This document shows, piece by piece, positions 22,960 through 35,339 of a DNA stretch of 64,000 nt. Every line of letters starts with the position of its first letter. The stretch's first letter is position 1. The DNA lies in NCBI GenBank assembly GCA_014529385.2, contig CM043971.1:29775709-29839708 (forward strand), in the 5' to 3' direction. A program made the position numbers and the translations under genes. This DNA comes from Adiantum capillus-veneris (taxonomy: Eukaryota > Streptophyta > Polypodiopsida > Polypodiales > Pteridaceae). Below the pieces are notes generated by a model, which made no database searches, was not told the DNA's origin, and saw nothing but the letters and a program-made list of their open reading frames with translations.

Positions 22960-23420
22960 TCCAACCATTTTTTGGCGGTTCACTCATTGTATATAGAATG
23001 TTCAAACAGGCATCCATGCACATGCATATCTAATAGTAGAAAGACCTTCATATGTGGTGGACGGTGAACATTCAACCATTTTTTGGTGGTTCACTCAATG
23101 TATATAGAATGTTCAAACATGCATGCATGCACACACGTTTAATAGTAGAAAAACCTTCATAGGTACATACACAAAATTTTGCTCCATTAGGACATCAGCT
23201 TGAACAGTCATGCGTGCACATGCATTTAATAGAAGAAAAAATTCCATAGGTGGTTCACTCAATGTATATAGAATGTTCAAACATGCATGCATGCACACAC
23301 GTTTAATAGTAGAAAAACCTTCATAGGTACATACACCAAAATTTTGCTCCATTAGGACATCAGCTTGAACAGGCATGCATGCACATGCATTTAATAGAAG
23401 AAAAAATTCCATAGGTACGT
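22960..23420. repeat. Tandem repeat, about 164-bp period
   Basis: Copies begin near 23085 and 23249 (GGTGGTTCACTCAATGTATA) and are almost identical. A partial, more diverged copy lies at 22970-23060. Each has GCATGCATGCACACACG and TTTTGCTCCATTAGGACATC blocks. Confidence 0.85.
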
Positions 23421-24912
23421 ACACCAAACATTTGCTCCATTGCTCTATCAATTGAGCTAACACTTGTTAACATGTGGCCCTTAAGGGCTGTTCTCCAAAT
23501 TGTTGGCCTACCTTATCTGGTTGGGATGCTCCACCTCATAGAAGCGTGAGTATGAGTTGTAATTTCAAGTTGTAGATATAAAAAAATAAATAAAAATAAA
23601 CTTTTGCTCAATTAGGACATCAGCTTTATCCTTGATCCATCTCACTAAGATATATTTGGTGTTTAGCTCTTTTTCTCTTTGGATCATCTTTGCTCATCTA
23701 GAAAAAATTGAGAAAAAAAAAGCATGCAAATAGAACTATCTAGATTTCCTAATGGCCAACACTACATTAAAATATTACCTAAGTGGCATTCACTAAAATG
23801 AAGTACGAGAGGAGACAAATGAAAAATTCCTAAAACTCATGGATAATAAGTGAAAGAATCACGATGGATTTCTAAAATAATTAAAAAGTGATAAAAGCAT
23901 TAGGTTGAGTTTAAGTAGAATCGGTGTTCAAGAAAAGATTGCCTCAGCTTAGCCTTGAGTCGGTTGAAAATGGAGACTACCTGGTTGCAGACCATGGTAA
24001 AGGGAAGAAAAACTGGTGAAATATGTGAAAAAATAATTCAAAAATCCTACAAATTTTAAATTTATGCTAGTATATTTGGTTTCCTTCTTTGTGGGAAGGG
24101 AACTCAGTGGACAGTCGCTTAATAAAAGAGACTTTCCTAAATATTGACTAGAATTAAGTTATAGAATGTAAGAAAAGTCAAGCCATGTGAGGTTGTGAAA
24201 TGAAATGTGAAATTAAAAAAATTCATTAATATATATATGTGTGTGTGTGTGTGTTTATCCATAGAATTTACTAGAATTATGCAAGTGAAGTTTCACTTTA
24301 ACATTCTAAAACAAGAGAATGCAAAAAAAGTCAAGACATGTCAGGATATGAAATGAAAGTTGATCTCAAAAGGACAATTTTTTGGACCATGTGTATTGAG
24401 GAAGAGGCGGCGGGTTGGTGGGGGTGGCTGCCCTGATGTAATTATAGTCTTTGGATGAAGTCGTGGCTCAACAAGAGCATGACCTTGTAAATTTTTTTAG
24501 ACTGCTCAATATAATTCATTCACAAATTGTGAGTTTTGCAAAAAACAAAAAAGGATATGAAATGAAAGTGAAATAAACATTTAAAGTAAGTCTCCATAAT
24601 GCGCTAAAAACAATGAAAGTCTCAACACAACAGTAAGGTTTCTTTTAGAAAGCAAAAATTGCTTCATATAAACACTTTCCAATAAATTGACACTTCATAT
24701 CTTACTTTTGTGACGCTTGATGCCTTCCACTTACTTCGATTTCAACCTTTCTTGTCAAATATCATTCTTTTTACAATGATCTATGTAAAATGGATTCTTT
24801 TGCATGACTATGATATTAACTATATTGTAAAGCCAACACAAGAGTATTTTGAGTTCAAAGTACATGGGTATGAAATGACAAATGATGACATGATGTCTAA
24901 GGAGGCTTACAA
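23421..24912. other. AT-rich stretch without genes
   Basis: No coding signal recognised; scattered A-runs and a TATATATG(TG)n tract near 24230-24254. It probably consists of old degraded repeats. Confidence 0.4.
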
Positions 24913-25308
24913 CCCTCAACACTAAGTAACACCCATATTTAAGAGGGGGAGGCAATGGGATCAAAGGCGGAGAAGCTCACGCGCGAAAGTCGAGAAGATT
25001 GCATCCGTAAAAATCAAATAAAAAACTAAACCTGGACACACACTAAACCTGGACAGCCTGGGTAATGCATGTTAACTTACAATATAATGTTGTAAAAATG
25101 GATGTGGGTACATAATGCATGCGCGGGTGAGGTGGTTAGCCTCTGTGACCCTAAACTTGGATAGCCCGGTCTCGGGTTCAAATCTCCGGGTGCGCCTCAT
25201 GTTTCCCGATGGCCAGGTTTAGTGCGCCTCGAGATCCCGCCCCCTAGCCGTGCCCGTTGATCCCATTACCCCTCCCCGCATTAAGAATTGGTGTCACTTA
25301 GTGTCAAG
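24913..25308. mobile_element. Fold-back (MULE-like MITE) candidate
   Basis: Imperfect terminal inverted repeats: the left end CCCTCAACACTAAGTAACACC.. pairs with the reverse complement of the right end, and similarity runs on through an AATGGGATCAA block. Flanks are GGCTTACAA (24904-24912) and GGCTTATAA (25309-25317), a 9-bp near-match like Mutator-type target duplications. The interior has a tRNA-like box B (GGTTCAAATCT, 25175-25185) downstream of GGTGGTTAGCC (25131-25141), so a SINE-derived segment is possible. Confidence 0.45.
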
Positions 25309-25417
25309 GGCTTATAACACCTCAATTAGCAAACAACATATTGCGTGTGTGTGTAGTGTTTGATTGGACAAGGCCTAATATATATATACCTTCCATGTAA
25401 TTGTACACCGGTCTTTT

Positions 25418-28210
25418 GTGGTTACAGGCTCTGTTGATTATGTTGCAGGTTCTAGCAGATCTATTAGTGCTAGAGTTGTTTTGCCTATAACTAAGCACTC
25501 TCATTGGGATATTAGAGATGCGCAGGCTCATGTATTGATTGCATTATCTATGAAGTGCACTATTACTCCTCACATTTACTCAAAAAAAAAAAGAAGGCTT
25601 GGGATACTCTGACAGGTCTTTTTGCAAGTCACAATGAGGCTAAAAATCATTGCTGCACAAAGAGCTGGAGTCAAAGATTATGCAAGAGAAAGATGACATG
25701 GACACTTTTCTTGCTGGTATCAAGGAAATCAATGAACAACTCATTTCTCTTCTTTCTGATACTTCACTTATACAAATTGTTCTTGATACGTTGCTAGACT
25801 CTTACCAAACGTTTGCTAGTACCTGGAGACTTATGATCCAAGGAAACCCTCAACTTGTCAAGATTGATGCATTATGCATACTGTTGTTACATGAGACACT
25901 TTCAAAAAAGAACATGATTAAAAAATGTGCAGTTGAATAGGCTTTTGTTGTTGTTCAAGAGGAGGTGATAATAGCAATGCAACAACTTTTCGTGGTTCTT
26001 CTGTGAGTAGCAAATCACGTGTGTCTAGAGCTTCTGCTCTAGCAACAACTCATATGGGAATTCTAGTTAAAAAGGCAAGAAGAAGATGCATTGAAATTAC
26101 TGTAAGGCTAATGATCACTTGTTAAAGCGATATCCTAAGTTGAAGGCAAAAGAAGCCAAGAAGAAAGAGGTTGGATCTATGTCTAGTGAAGCTATTGTAG
26201 AATCTTTGGAATATGGAGATTGTGATTTTGATGTAGATGCAAAGTGGGCATTTAATGTAGAGTGTACTTTATGATCCTTCTGTCCATGATGCATGTATGC
26301 CAGTTGCTGCAGAGTCACATGTTTAATACTTTGTTAGTAATGCTACAGAACACATTACTTTGCATCGTGACTTGTTTGCCTCTCTTGAGGCAGTCTCTCA
26401 TGGGAAAATGGTCATTTGTATCAACAATGCCTCTTATCCGGTCATGGAGTTGGAAAGATTGTGCTCATTATTAAGAATAGCAATTTTTTCACACTTGTTG
26501 ATGGACTTTATATATCAGGGATAAAAAAGAACTTTTTGTTTGTATCTGTATTTGCAACTTGGTCTTGTTGTTAATTTTGTGTGACAACTGTTCAATTCAT
26601 AATCTCATTTTGACAGTAAAATTGTTGCATTTGGCATTTTGTACCGTGGGCTGTATAAGCTCACTTTGTATGGAAAGTGTGGGCAAAATATACAAATGTA
26701 CTTGTGGATTCAAAGGCTATTTCATATGCCAAACTTTGGTATGCGCATTTTGGAAATCTGAATCTTGAGAGTTTGTTGCATTTGCAGAAGTCTGATAGTA
26801 TGTTTGTGAAGGCTGTATCTTGGGTAAGATGGAGCGCTCAAGGTTTCCAAAAGATGGTTCAATAAGGGCTACATACACGTTACTTGTTCATAGTGATGTT
26901 TCTAGGCCTATGCAAACTTCATACTTGGGTAATTACTTGTACTTCATGACTTTCATTGATGATTACTCCAGGCACGCATGGACATATCCACTTAAAGCTA
27001 AGTTTGAAGTGTTCATGTGTTTCAAGCAATTTTTGGTTATGGCTGAAAACGTCTCTAGATGTAATATGGACACCCTTGAGAGGGAAAATATATGTCTCAT
27101 GAATTTAATGCATTTTTGGCTAAACGTGGGATAAAACAACAATGTACAGTGCGATATACACCACAAAAAAATGGTATTATTGAAAGAAAAAAAGGTTGCT
27201 TATGGAGATGGCACGATGTATGGTCAAGAGTCAAGCTTTAACACATTGGTTTTGGCTTGAGGCTCTCATATGTGCTACTTATGTACTTAAAAAGTGTCCT
27301 ACCAAAGCGTTGCAGTCTATTACTCCTTATGAAGCATGGCATGATAAGAAGCCATAAATCGATCACATGCGCACTTTTGGTTGTTTAACTTATGCTTTGG
27401 TACCACAAGTGTAGCATAGAAAATTGGATGATAAGGTTGTCGAATGCATTTTTGTTGATTAAAGTTCTAAAAGCAAAGGTTACATGTTATACCATACACA
27501 AACAAAATGTATCTTGGTTTCACGAGACGTTGTATTTGTGGAAAATTTTATTCAACCTTTGTTATCATGTACCAAAGGTAGTAATGTAAGCTCCAAGATA
27601 TTTATGACACTTTGTTACCTCTTTTTAATGGTGAAAATTTGAATGGAAGTTCCAATGAGGCAAATGTATAGCTGATGGGGATTTTAAAAAATGCTACAAG
27701 TCAGTCTCTTGTTGATGCAGCTGTCCATGATGTACTTGATGTGGAAAGGGTTGAGAATGAAGAGGCTAGGGGTATGGTTCATACTTTGCAAGACAATAAA
27801 TTGGATAGACCAATGTCTAGTTGTGCTTGTTCAAGTTCTCACCATGCATCATATGCGTCAGATTGTTATGCTTTGGTTGTTTCTAGTTTATGTGATGAAG
27901 AGGAACCTTTGTCTTACGCTGAAGCACATAATACAAAAAATTGGATGGATGCAATGTAATCAAAATTGATGCACTTATAGAAAATGAAACATAGACTTTA
28001 TGTGATTTGCCTCATGGAAAAAAGGCCATTGGTATAAAGTGGGTATACAAGTGGAAACGTAAGTTGGATGGCGATTCCACTTATAGTATGACTATTGCTC
28101 ATTTTCTTTGTGCATTGGCAACTTACTTTGGATGGAATGTACATCAACAAGACATTGTTACCTCTTTCTTGAATAGTGATATATTTAAGGAAATATATGT
28201 AACGCAATCT
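25418..28210 (+). pseudogene. Ty1/copia polyprotein remnant
   Basis: Ordered copia domains read through several frames. Gag (25418-25940) has LESKIMQEKDDMDTFLAGIK and DTLLDSYQTFASTW. The pre-integrase region (about 26690-26800) has KLWYAHFGNLNLESLLHLQK. The integrase core (26820-27350) has YFMTFIDDYSRHAWTYPLK and SITPYEAWHDKKP. The RT start (27990-28200) has KKAIGIKWVYKWKRKLDG, then a deletion, then GWNVHQQDIVTSFLNSDIF. The rest of RT and RNase H are missing. No LTR pair was identified. Confidence 0.8.
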
Positions 28211-29165
28211 CACTCCCAGGGAGATTTGTTATCATACATAGAAGCGATGTGTGTGAACACACTTAGGATCACTTGGACACTTTTACCCTCATTAGGAGGT
28301 TTTCCCCCCTCTGCATTATATATACGCCTATCACTTTACGGCTAACTTATCTTACTATTTGTGATACCCTTTCTGTTGTGTGCCTTGAGCTTCTTCATCT
28401 TCTTCAAGCTATGTGTGCATTCTTACAACCTAATTCCAATAGAATCATTGCCACTAGATCATAAAGGTAGTTTGATTTACAAAGGAGATGACGATGATGA
28501 AGCAAGAAGCACTACAAGGCGCAACATTGGCCAATTTGTACAATAGTGAGAGGAGGTTTCCCATGCAACAAAGTCATTGCATACTTGTAGCAACAAGCCG
28601 TTTATTCGTCTTTTGCAATAGTAGGCTTGAACGCCATTGCTTCCAAAAACTTGAGCATTCCCGATAGCCTTCGAAGGAGCAGTGGAACAAAGCTTCAAGA
28701 TTATCTTTTGAACGTCTATTTCATCTAGAATATGATGAATATGGTGCCCATTTAACATCCACACAGGTAATCAATGTTGTACACGTGCTCTCTTCATTCT
28801 GAATTTCAATTTTAGATTTCACAATTACTAGTAGCTTCTCTTGACAACTTTTCTCGTTGAATAAGACCGCACCACACCAAATACTTTGTGGGAGGGATGT
28901 ACATCATGAGAGATCGCGTCCTGCTGCTATAACACAACCCTTATTTTCTTGTTCCTCACCTCGTCCATCTAGAGTGGGATAGCGACCTATTGGTTGATGC
29001 ATAAGCCAGTGCGGTGTATCAAAGTGGACCTAGCCACCCCACTCTAGCTATATCCTACTTAGCATGATGGTCTACCTCTTCTATTGTTGTTAAGTCGAGC
29101 CCCTTACTCGGTCCAAGATGTCTAGTCCGAAAGCCGAGTCCGTAGGAGGGCTACCATGTCGCTTG
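28211..29165. other. Stretch without recognised genes
   Basis: Short frames only, none with a domain I recognise. Confidence 0.35.
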
Positions 29166-29716
29166 CATAGGACAAACAATTAGCTATAGTTGGTATGGAC
29201 TTCACACTAAATGGACTCTCGCCCGGGTTGTGTGGACTCTCACCTGGGCTGTGACACATGGAAGTGTTACAAGTGGTGGTCTAGTGGACACCTGGCCAGA
29301 TCACCACCACCACAATTTGGAGATAGACGTAGCTGGGTTGGGATATTTTGCTAGCTATTGGTGGCTCTTTATGATTGTATATATGTGATTGGTTCCTAGT
29401 CGTCGTATGCTTCATCTACTTTCTATAGTCTAGCGTCTTGAGTGTCGTGTCTTGTGTCCAATACTACACATTTGCACTCTCCCTGCACATTGGAGCCTCA
29501 ACACCCCCATTGTACTTGTGAGTTATAGGCTTGGAGATGAGTGTGCTCCCAACTAGAGTCTATACTGATTCCATGAGTTCGTTGAGTTCCATGGTATTCT
29601 AAGTCTATTGTTGTGTCTTTGAGTTGCTTGTTTTATTGCCGTGTTATGTTTTCTTTTTGTTGGAGTGAGGTTTCACGCATATTACATTGAGGAGCATCCA
29701 CACTAGAGAGCACAAC
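29166..29716 (+). repeat. Diverged solo LTR of the Gag-protease family
   Basis: Same orientation and block order as the LTR at 56283-56849: GGTGGTCTAGTGGACA, TTGGAGATAGAC, GGTGGCTCTTTATG, CCTGCACATTGGAGCCTC, CATTGTACTTGTGAGT, ending in AGAGAGCACAACACAC. It is clearly older than the other three copies. No internal region follows. Confidence 0.7.
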
Positions 29717-31824
29717 ACACTTTTCTTGCTCTAGAGTCCACTGCTGTATGATCATTCCACATGAGATGTTGAATCAATCCCAGATCAAGTGCATTCTCAA
29801 TCGAAAACACAAAAAATATGTCCTTTTTCTCCCTAAAGGGGGAGATGTGGTGCGTTTGGTGTTTGACTTGACAAGGTGTAATCTGAACCGTGTATGTAGC
29901 TATTTGGTATGGAATATAAGGAGGTGCTTGCTTGAGGCAAGGCGCACTCTATTCTTGGATCCATTACAATCCGACCAAAGTATTGATTCTAAGCAACCAA
30001 TAACATGCAAAGGCATGATCTATTTCACATTAAGGTGTGGTTGAAGATCAAGATGCTTGCTTATTCTCCGGGTTGTGCATTAAATATCTTTCTTAGAAGA
30101 CATGGTCATTTTAAAAAAAGCCTCAAAAGAAACACATAGGAACTATCGTAAGACATCACTATCTGGACTTTAAATGATGGAAAATGTGTAGTGCCTGTTG
30201 TTTATGTATTAAGTGTATCTTTGGATGCGACTAAAATTAAACATTGGGTCTTTAGAGACTCCACAAACTATTTCAATGCGTAGGTTATGACCAATTCAAA
30301 CCCCATTTGCTACAATTTATGTATCAAGGTGGTATAAAGGAGCCCACAAGATCACATATTGTGTTTGTTGATGCAATGGCAAGCTTGAGTCTACAATTTG
30401 AAAGGATAATTTTGGACTCAATTTTGGAGGGCCTTGTGAATAGGTAGAAGCTTGTCAATAGAAAGAATGATACGAGAGAACCACAAGGCTTAGGTAATGC
30501 AAAAATGACTATCTTAGTTCTGCGAGCATCCAATTATAACAAATATAAGCCAATAATACTCAAACATTCATCCTTATTGATGCTTTGGATCTCTCTCATT
30601 TTGTTTATATCTTTGTAGTTTAGCACTTTAGACTAAATGGAAAGAATACGTAAAATCAACATCCTCAAGATCTTACAAAGAAATTTAGCGGTATATCTTT
30701 GGAGTTTAAGATCAATTTTAGGGATTGTGATCCACACTTGGAATTTAAGATTAGTTTTAGGGACTATGATCCACACTTCGTTTCTTTTGTGAACTTTGTC
30801 AATGATTTCTATAATAACCCTTCTTTATGTGATTTAATAGCATTAGCTCCTTGCTTGCATAGTGGAAGAACATTTCTTTTTGAAAAGAAAAATAATAAGC
30901 ACACAAAGTGTTCGATCACTACCTCTATAAAACCCATATATTTTTTTAATCATGACAGTTCATTCGAACGTTGAAACACAACAAGTTTTCACAACTTTTT
31001 GGCATGCTAAAACATGTCTTAGAGAAAAAGAGAGATAGACCTACATTTGTTTGTGTTGTAGTTTTAGCTTCAATAGGGATCCACTAATAGATAGTTGGCC
31101 ATTCAGTTTGTCTTGTTCTAGAATGCCCTTCACCTTGTTTTGTCTGCATTTTATCAGTTTACTTTCTTGTAGTGAAGAAGCTCCAAGTTTCAAATCTTAT
31201 TGCTACAAATTTTCAGAGGAATTATAGGTGAGACCTAAAAGTAACACCAACATTGACAACTATAACTCCATAATAAAATCAAACAATCAAGTCATAATCA
31301 CTTCACTAAGTTTCAATGCTTAAAAACACCAACATTGATAATGATATATAATGTATGCTAAACCATATTGTGTCAATATTCCCATCGCCAAGTTTCACGG
31401 AGTACAGTTACTTATGGACAATGCTTTCTTACCTTATGTTGTGAACTTGAAGCTCAATCTCTAGAATGGTTTGATACCTCTGCTGACCACTATTTCCATC
31501 GCCATCTTCAGCATTCAAGCAATGCAAAACTATGTGTTAAGGATGAAATTTCTTGCAAACTCCACCAATTTGATTTTGTAAGAAGTCAGCACATCCAACT
31601 TTGGAAAGCAGCTCCAAAAATGGGAAAGTCAGAGCTTTGTAGTTGAAGCTATGCATGCAAAATGTGAAGACTTGCTTTTGGATGCGGCATGGAACTCATG
31701 CATCCTCACATTAAAGTAGGTATATAATTATATTAGATAAAAAAACATCGAATAAGATAAAAAAAACTGAAAATGCCCTCAAGCACCGGCCTTTTTGAAT
31801 AAGATTGGCACGTTGATTTATATA
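29717..31824. other. Stretch without recognised genes
   Basis: Contains plus frames at 29748-30044, 30699-30974 and 31368-31646 without recognised domains. A local 36-bp duplication lies near 30700-30780 (GGAATTTAAGATTAGTTTTAG type). Probably degraded transposon sequence. Confidence 0.35.
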
Positions 31825-32385
31825 GGCAATTGAGAGTTCTGTTATACACAACAATGGAATGCTATCTACATTACATTATGCTTCTTTGCAACTTTAAAGG
31901 AACGCAAATCACTCAACCCTAGAGCCTCTACCCTAAATCCTAAACCTTAAACCCATACAAGGAAACATGAGATTTCTTATGACAGGTGCCAAACTGAGGT
32001 GATGTTGATGAGGCAATTGAGAGTTCTGTTATACACAACAACAGAATGCCATCTACATTACAACATGCTTCTTTGCAACTTTAAAGGAACGCAAATCACT
32101 CAACCCTAGAGCCTAAACCCTAAATCCTAAACCTTAAACCCATACAAGGAAACATGAGATTTCTTACAACAGGTGCCAAACTGAGATGATGTTGATGAGG
32201 CAATTGAGAGTTCTGTTATATACAACGGAATGCCATCTACATTACAACATGCTTCTTTGCAACTTTAAAGGAACACAAATCACTCAACCGTAGAGCCTAA
32301 ACCCTAAATCCTAAACCTTAAACCCATACAAGGAAATATGAGATTTCTTACAATAGGTGCCAAACTAAGATGGTGTTGATGAGGC
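31825..32385. repeat. 187-bp tandem triplicate with telomere-like box
   Basis: Units start near 31825, 32012 and 32199 with GGCAATTGAGAGTTCTGTTA and end with GATGTTGATGA. Each carries a degenerate CCCTAAA array (for example CCTAAACCCTAAATCCTAAA). The array starts just past the kinesin stop codon at 32402, so it would fall in the 3' UTR or immediate 3' flank of that gene. Confidence 0.9.
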
Positions 32386-32401
32386 AAACAAACGGAGAAC
32401 C

Positions 32402-32595
32402 TTAAGAGCCACATTGTTCCGATCTTATCTTCAGTATCTTGTTGCGTGCTTTATAGAATGCCGCAATCTCTGCATCCATTTTGGCATTCCCAGTGATAGG
32501 TATCGCACACTCTCTCTCAAGGTGAGCTGAAGCTCTGGAACCATCAATGCTATCAGGCTTGCAACTACCTGGTGGTGTTTGGCAACTTGACTCCC
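32402..32595 (-). CDS. Kinesin-9-like gene, terminal coding exon
   Basis: The acceptor CTACAG is followed by 194 nt of open frame ending in TAA (32404-32402). The first two bases (GG) complete the codon begun by the last base (A) of the exon ending at 49469, so the phases fit exactly. The 63 residues end the protein. The motif ITGNAKMDAEIAAFYKARNK resembles the 'TG..e.D.dI.aFY.a' element near the C-terminus of kinesin-9 proteins. Pairing with the distant upstream exons is inference from strand, splice phase, codon quality and this motif. Confidence 0.65.
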
Positions 32596-33079
32596 CTGTA
32601 GCAAGGTTAAAGATGAGTTTTCCTTTTCACATTTAAAGTTTTCAGGCTAAAGCACAACTTTTAATGATACAAAGCGCAAACAGGAAAAGCTCGCCCTTTC
32701 AGTTTAAATGAATAGATAATCACTTCTGGTTTCCAACCAACTTGTGGGTGGCAAATATCAACCAATGGCAAGCTTCTATAAAGATGAAATGATGACTGAC
32801 ATTGATTCAGTCTACAAAGAGGTAATAGAGGCATAACTAAAGCCTACACTGAGAGATGGAGGGCTAGGATAGTCTGTCTATTGCATGGTATATGATGCCA
32901 ATCTTCCTGATGGAGGAAAGCACTTAGGGCAATAGGTGTGAATGCCAGCCATAATGAGAAAGGGGCAGAAGGCATAACTTCACAAAATTAAGATGTAAAG
33001 CAATAGCAAGACCATATATTTTACAATGCATTCGTAATAGTTTGCACGTCCTCAGTTGAATTCTGTGGGGAAAAAGCTA

Positions 33080-33430
33080 CTAAAACATCTGCATAAACCT
33101 TAGCAGCAAATGCAAGGCAACTTGAATGGAAAAGCCTTGTAAGCTGCTGCCTTGCCTAGAAAGTTTCCATCCATAGCAAAATAGTGTGTGTTGCAATTCC
33201 ATAAAGCACAGAACTAAGAGGACAACCTTGAAAGCCAAATGCCACACATAGCATCCCAAACACCAACACTCGAACGCTCTAGGCCATGAGTACATCGTGC
33301 TGCCTCACCGAGTTTAGGCCCAAAATCATCCTTCTCATAACAATGCAATAAAAATTCCAATGGCCCTGTATCAAAGGCCTTAGCAATGTCAACTACGATG
33401 ATGATGCAGAGCCTTATACTCACCGCTCTG
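33080..33430 (-). pseudogene. LINE reverse transcriptase fragment
   Basis: Contains VDIAKAFDTGPLEFLLHCYEK, the RT domain-A block of L1-type LINEs (usually 'vDi.KAFDt..w.fl...l...GF'), followed by degraded sequence. It is truncated on both sides and is a different copy from the plus-strand LINE that follows. Confidence 0.55.
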
Positions 33431-33679
33431 CATACAGGGGGGTCACTAGAGAGCGGGAGTCTAGGAGAGAGATGTAGAGTTTTACTTGCCGTAAAAGGCA
33501 AGCTTTTGCAGAGGCCGAGGAGCTGGAGATCTTTCACTTCTTCATGAGCAGAGATAGCCCCATCTCATGGAGGCAATTCAGAGAGCCCTGCATACAAAAG
33601 CCCATCGCTGACCCACAAACATGGTATACATAAACGGAAGGTCTATACCACATTTGCAGCAGCCACCTGTACTAGAGCC

Positions 33680-33842
33680 ACAGGAGCCCCGACCTACTGC
33701 TCGCTTCTTTACCCACTTGTTAGTAAAGGAAGCTATCCGTCACCTCCAGCATTGACGGGCACCTCATACATGCAACAGATCCACTAGTCCCCTTCCTTGC
33801 ACACCTGTTCAACAAGGCACTAGTAGAGGGTTTACCTGCTCA
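33680..33842 (+). pseudogene. Short LINE RT-linker fragment
   Basis: Frames give KEAIRHLQH and, in another frame, HLFNKALVEGLPAQWMT-like text, resembling the region before the RT core of LINEs. It joins the endonuclease of the next LINE at about 33842. Confidence 0.4.
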
Positions 33843-34344
33843 GTGGATGACTATAATGCGAGTGCAGCCCAGCAGAAATCTTCCTTTTTGATATGACTGA
33901 TGAGAGGTTGTTAGAGATAGATACTATAGAGCTCGGACTTAGTCGCAGCTCACAAGAGGAGGAGTACGCAAAGTGTGGGAGATACCTACTGGAGATGGGG
34001 ATTGCACATGGACTAGCCATTCTAAATGGCCTAGGGAGATATCCGACATCCAGCAGTTTTACTTGCTTTCCTTAGACATGGAACCAGCACGATAGATTAT
34101 GTGGTAGCCTAGAGAGGCTCCATCCTGCATGTTCACTATCTCACAGTGGGGCCTTGTCCTATTGGGGTAGCAGCAAATCATGCAGTCATATCATTTTCGA
34201 TGGAGTTCCACTACAGCAGCAGCCATACTCGGGGGTCTATAGGCCTGTTCCCAAGATACACTTTCTATAGAGAGACGAATGGAGTCTACACATCAGAGAT
34301 ATATAGACTTGTGAGTACGGAGGATCCATGGAGGCCTTTGGGAG
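33843..34344 (+). pseudogene. LINE endonuclease segment (piece 1 of 3)
   Basis: Apurinic-type endonuclease remnant. DDYNASAAQQK corresponds to the GDFNAR block, followed by MTDERLLEIDTIELGLSRSS, MGIAHGLAILNGLGRYPTSS (the 'G..LvNG...T..T' block) and VGPCPIGVAANHAVISFSM (S.H). It is broken by stops and interrupted at 34344 by an LTR element; the target GGGAG recurs at 37114. Confidence 0.7.
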
Positions 34345-34932
34345 TGTCACAAGACGGGCACCACGTGCCAATAGAAAAGAACAGACTAAACAGACTTTTA
34401 GCACTTCAATAACAACTAAACTGAAAGGGAGAGAGCACACGCGACACGGAGTGGCGGAATTCCACCCCAGAGAGTATTGGCCCCAAACCTTGGCGCCCCT
34501 TTCTGTATTTCTTTATATTGCATCAACACAATACAAGCCGGTACTCATAACTCTGCACCTTCTCCCAGAAGTGTGTCAGAGAATGAGCCCTAGCCTCGTA
34601 TTTAAAGGCCCTTGGCCTCAAAAGCAATTACAGTGAAAAGCTTCAAACTCAAAAGCAACTGGCCCAAAAGCTGGCGCTGAAAATCAGCCAGCGTAAATCA
34701 CGGAAATCCATACAGTTCTGCCACGTCAACAGTCAGCAGAAAACGCAAAAAATCCGTACAGTTCTGCCACGTCAACTGTTAGCAAAAAATATCGAATTCT
34801 GTACAGCTGCCATGTCAGCATGTCGGTGCGAATTGCGGGCGTCCGTACAATCTGTTGCTTTTGCTTCTTCACTTAGGGTTTAGGCCCCCTCGACAGGGTC
34901 TTCAGTGACTTGACACGTAGCAGTTTGTGACA
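34345..34932 (-). repeat. 3' LTR of small non-autonomous element
   Basis: 588 bp, direct repeat of 36571-37113. It contains a duplicated GTACAGTTCTGCCACGTCAAC segment (34710-34780) that the other LTR lacks in part. Confidence 0.9.
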
Positions 34933-34945
34933 TCCCCCCTTCTTG
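34933..34945 (-). promoter_or_regulatory. Polypurine tract
   Basis: The minus strand reads CAAGAAGGGGGGA next to the 3' LTR, the expected plus-strand primer site for reverse transcription. Confidence 0.7.
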
Positions 34946-35339
34946 AAAGAAAGTAATCGTTCACGATTACAGCATATCTGGAAAACAACTGAAGTTAGCT
35001 CAAAATTTTTTGAGGGTCATTCTGAGGGACAATTCGAGAGACAATCAGTTTGCTGCTTTTTTTTTGTTGGTTTAAGGAGTTGGCTTCTCCTTTCGGCTCT
35101 TTTGATCAAGGAGTTTGCTTCTTCTTTCGTCTAGATCGGAACTCTTGATATTCCGGCGTCGTAAAATTAGCCATCACATCGAGACCGCATTGATCTTTCA
35201 CGGGTGTCTTGATGCACTAAAATTACATATCCAGGCAATCTCATCCAATTAGGAATATTTAGTAGTTGGCACATCACAATGCACCACACATGCTCACATA
35301 TGCATGTTACAAGACATATAAACATAAAGTCGCCGATGA

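Noticed and set aside
22754-23033. Long Ser-Leu or Arg-Glu frames at 22.8-23.0 kb
   Set aside because: Produced by the GA microsatellite; no start context or domain.
23430-23470. Minus-strand TTAGCTCAATTGATAGAGC, like a tRNA D-arm (box A)
   Set aside because: No box B or T-arm within the proper distance and no cloverleaf can be drawn; not called as a tRNA or SINE.
33894-33920. CTGATGAG motif resembling a hammerhead core
   Set aside because: No GAAA box, no complementary stems and no palindromic stem III downstream; it lies in LINE endonuclease coding sequence.
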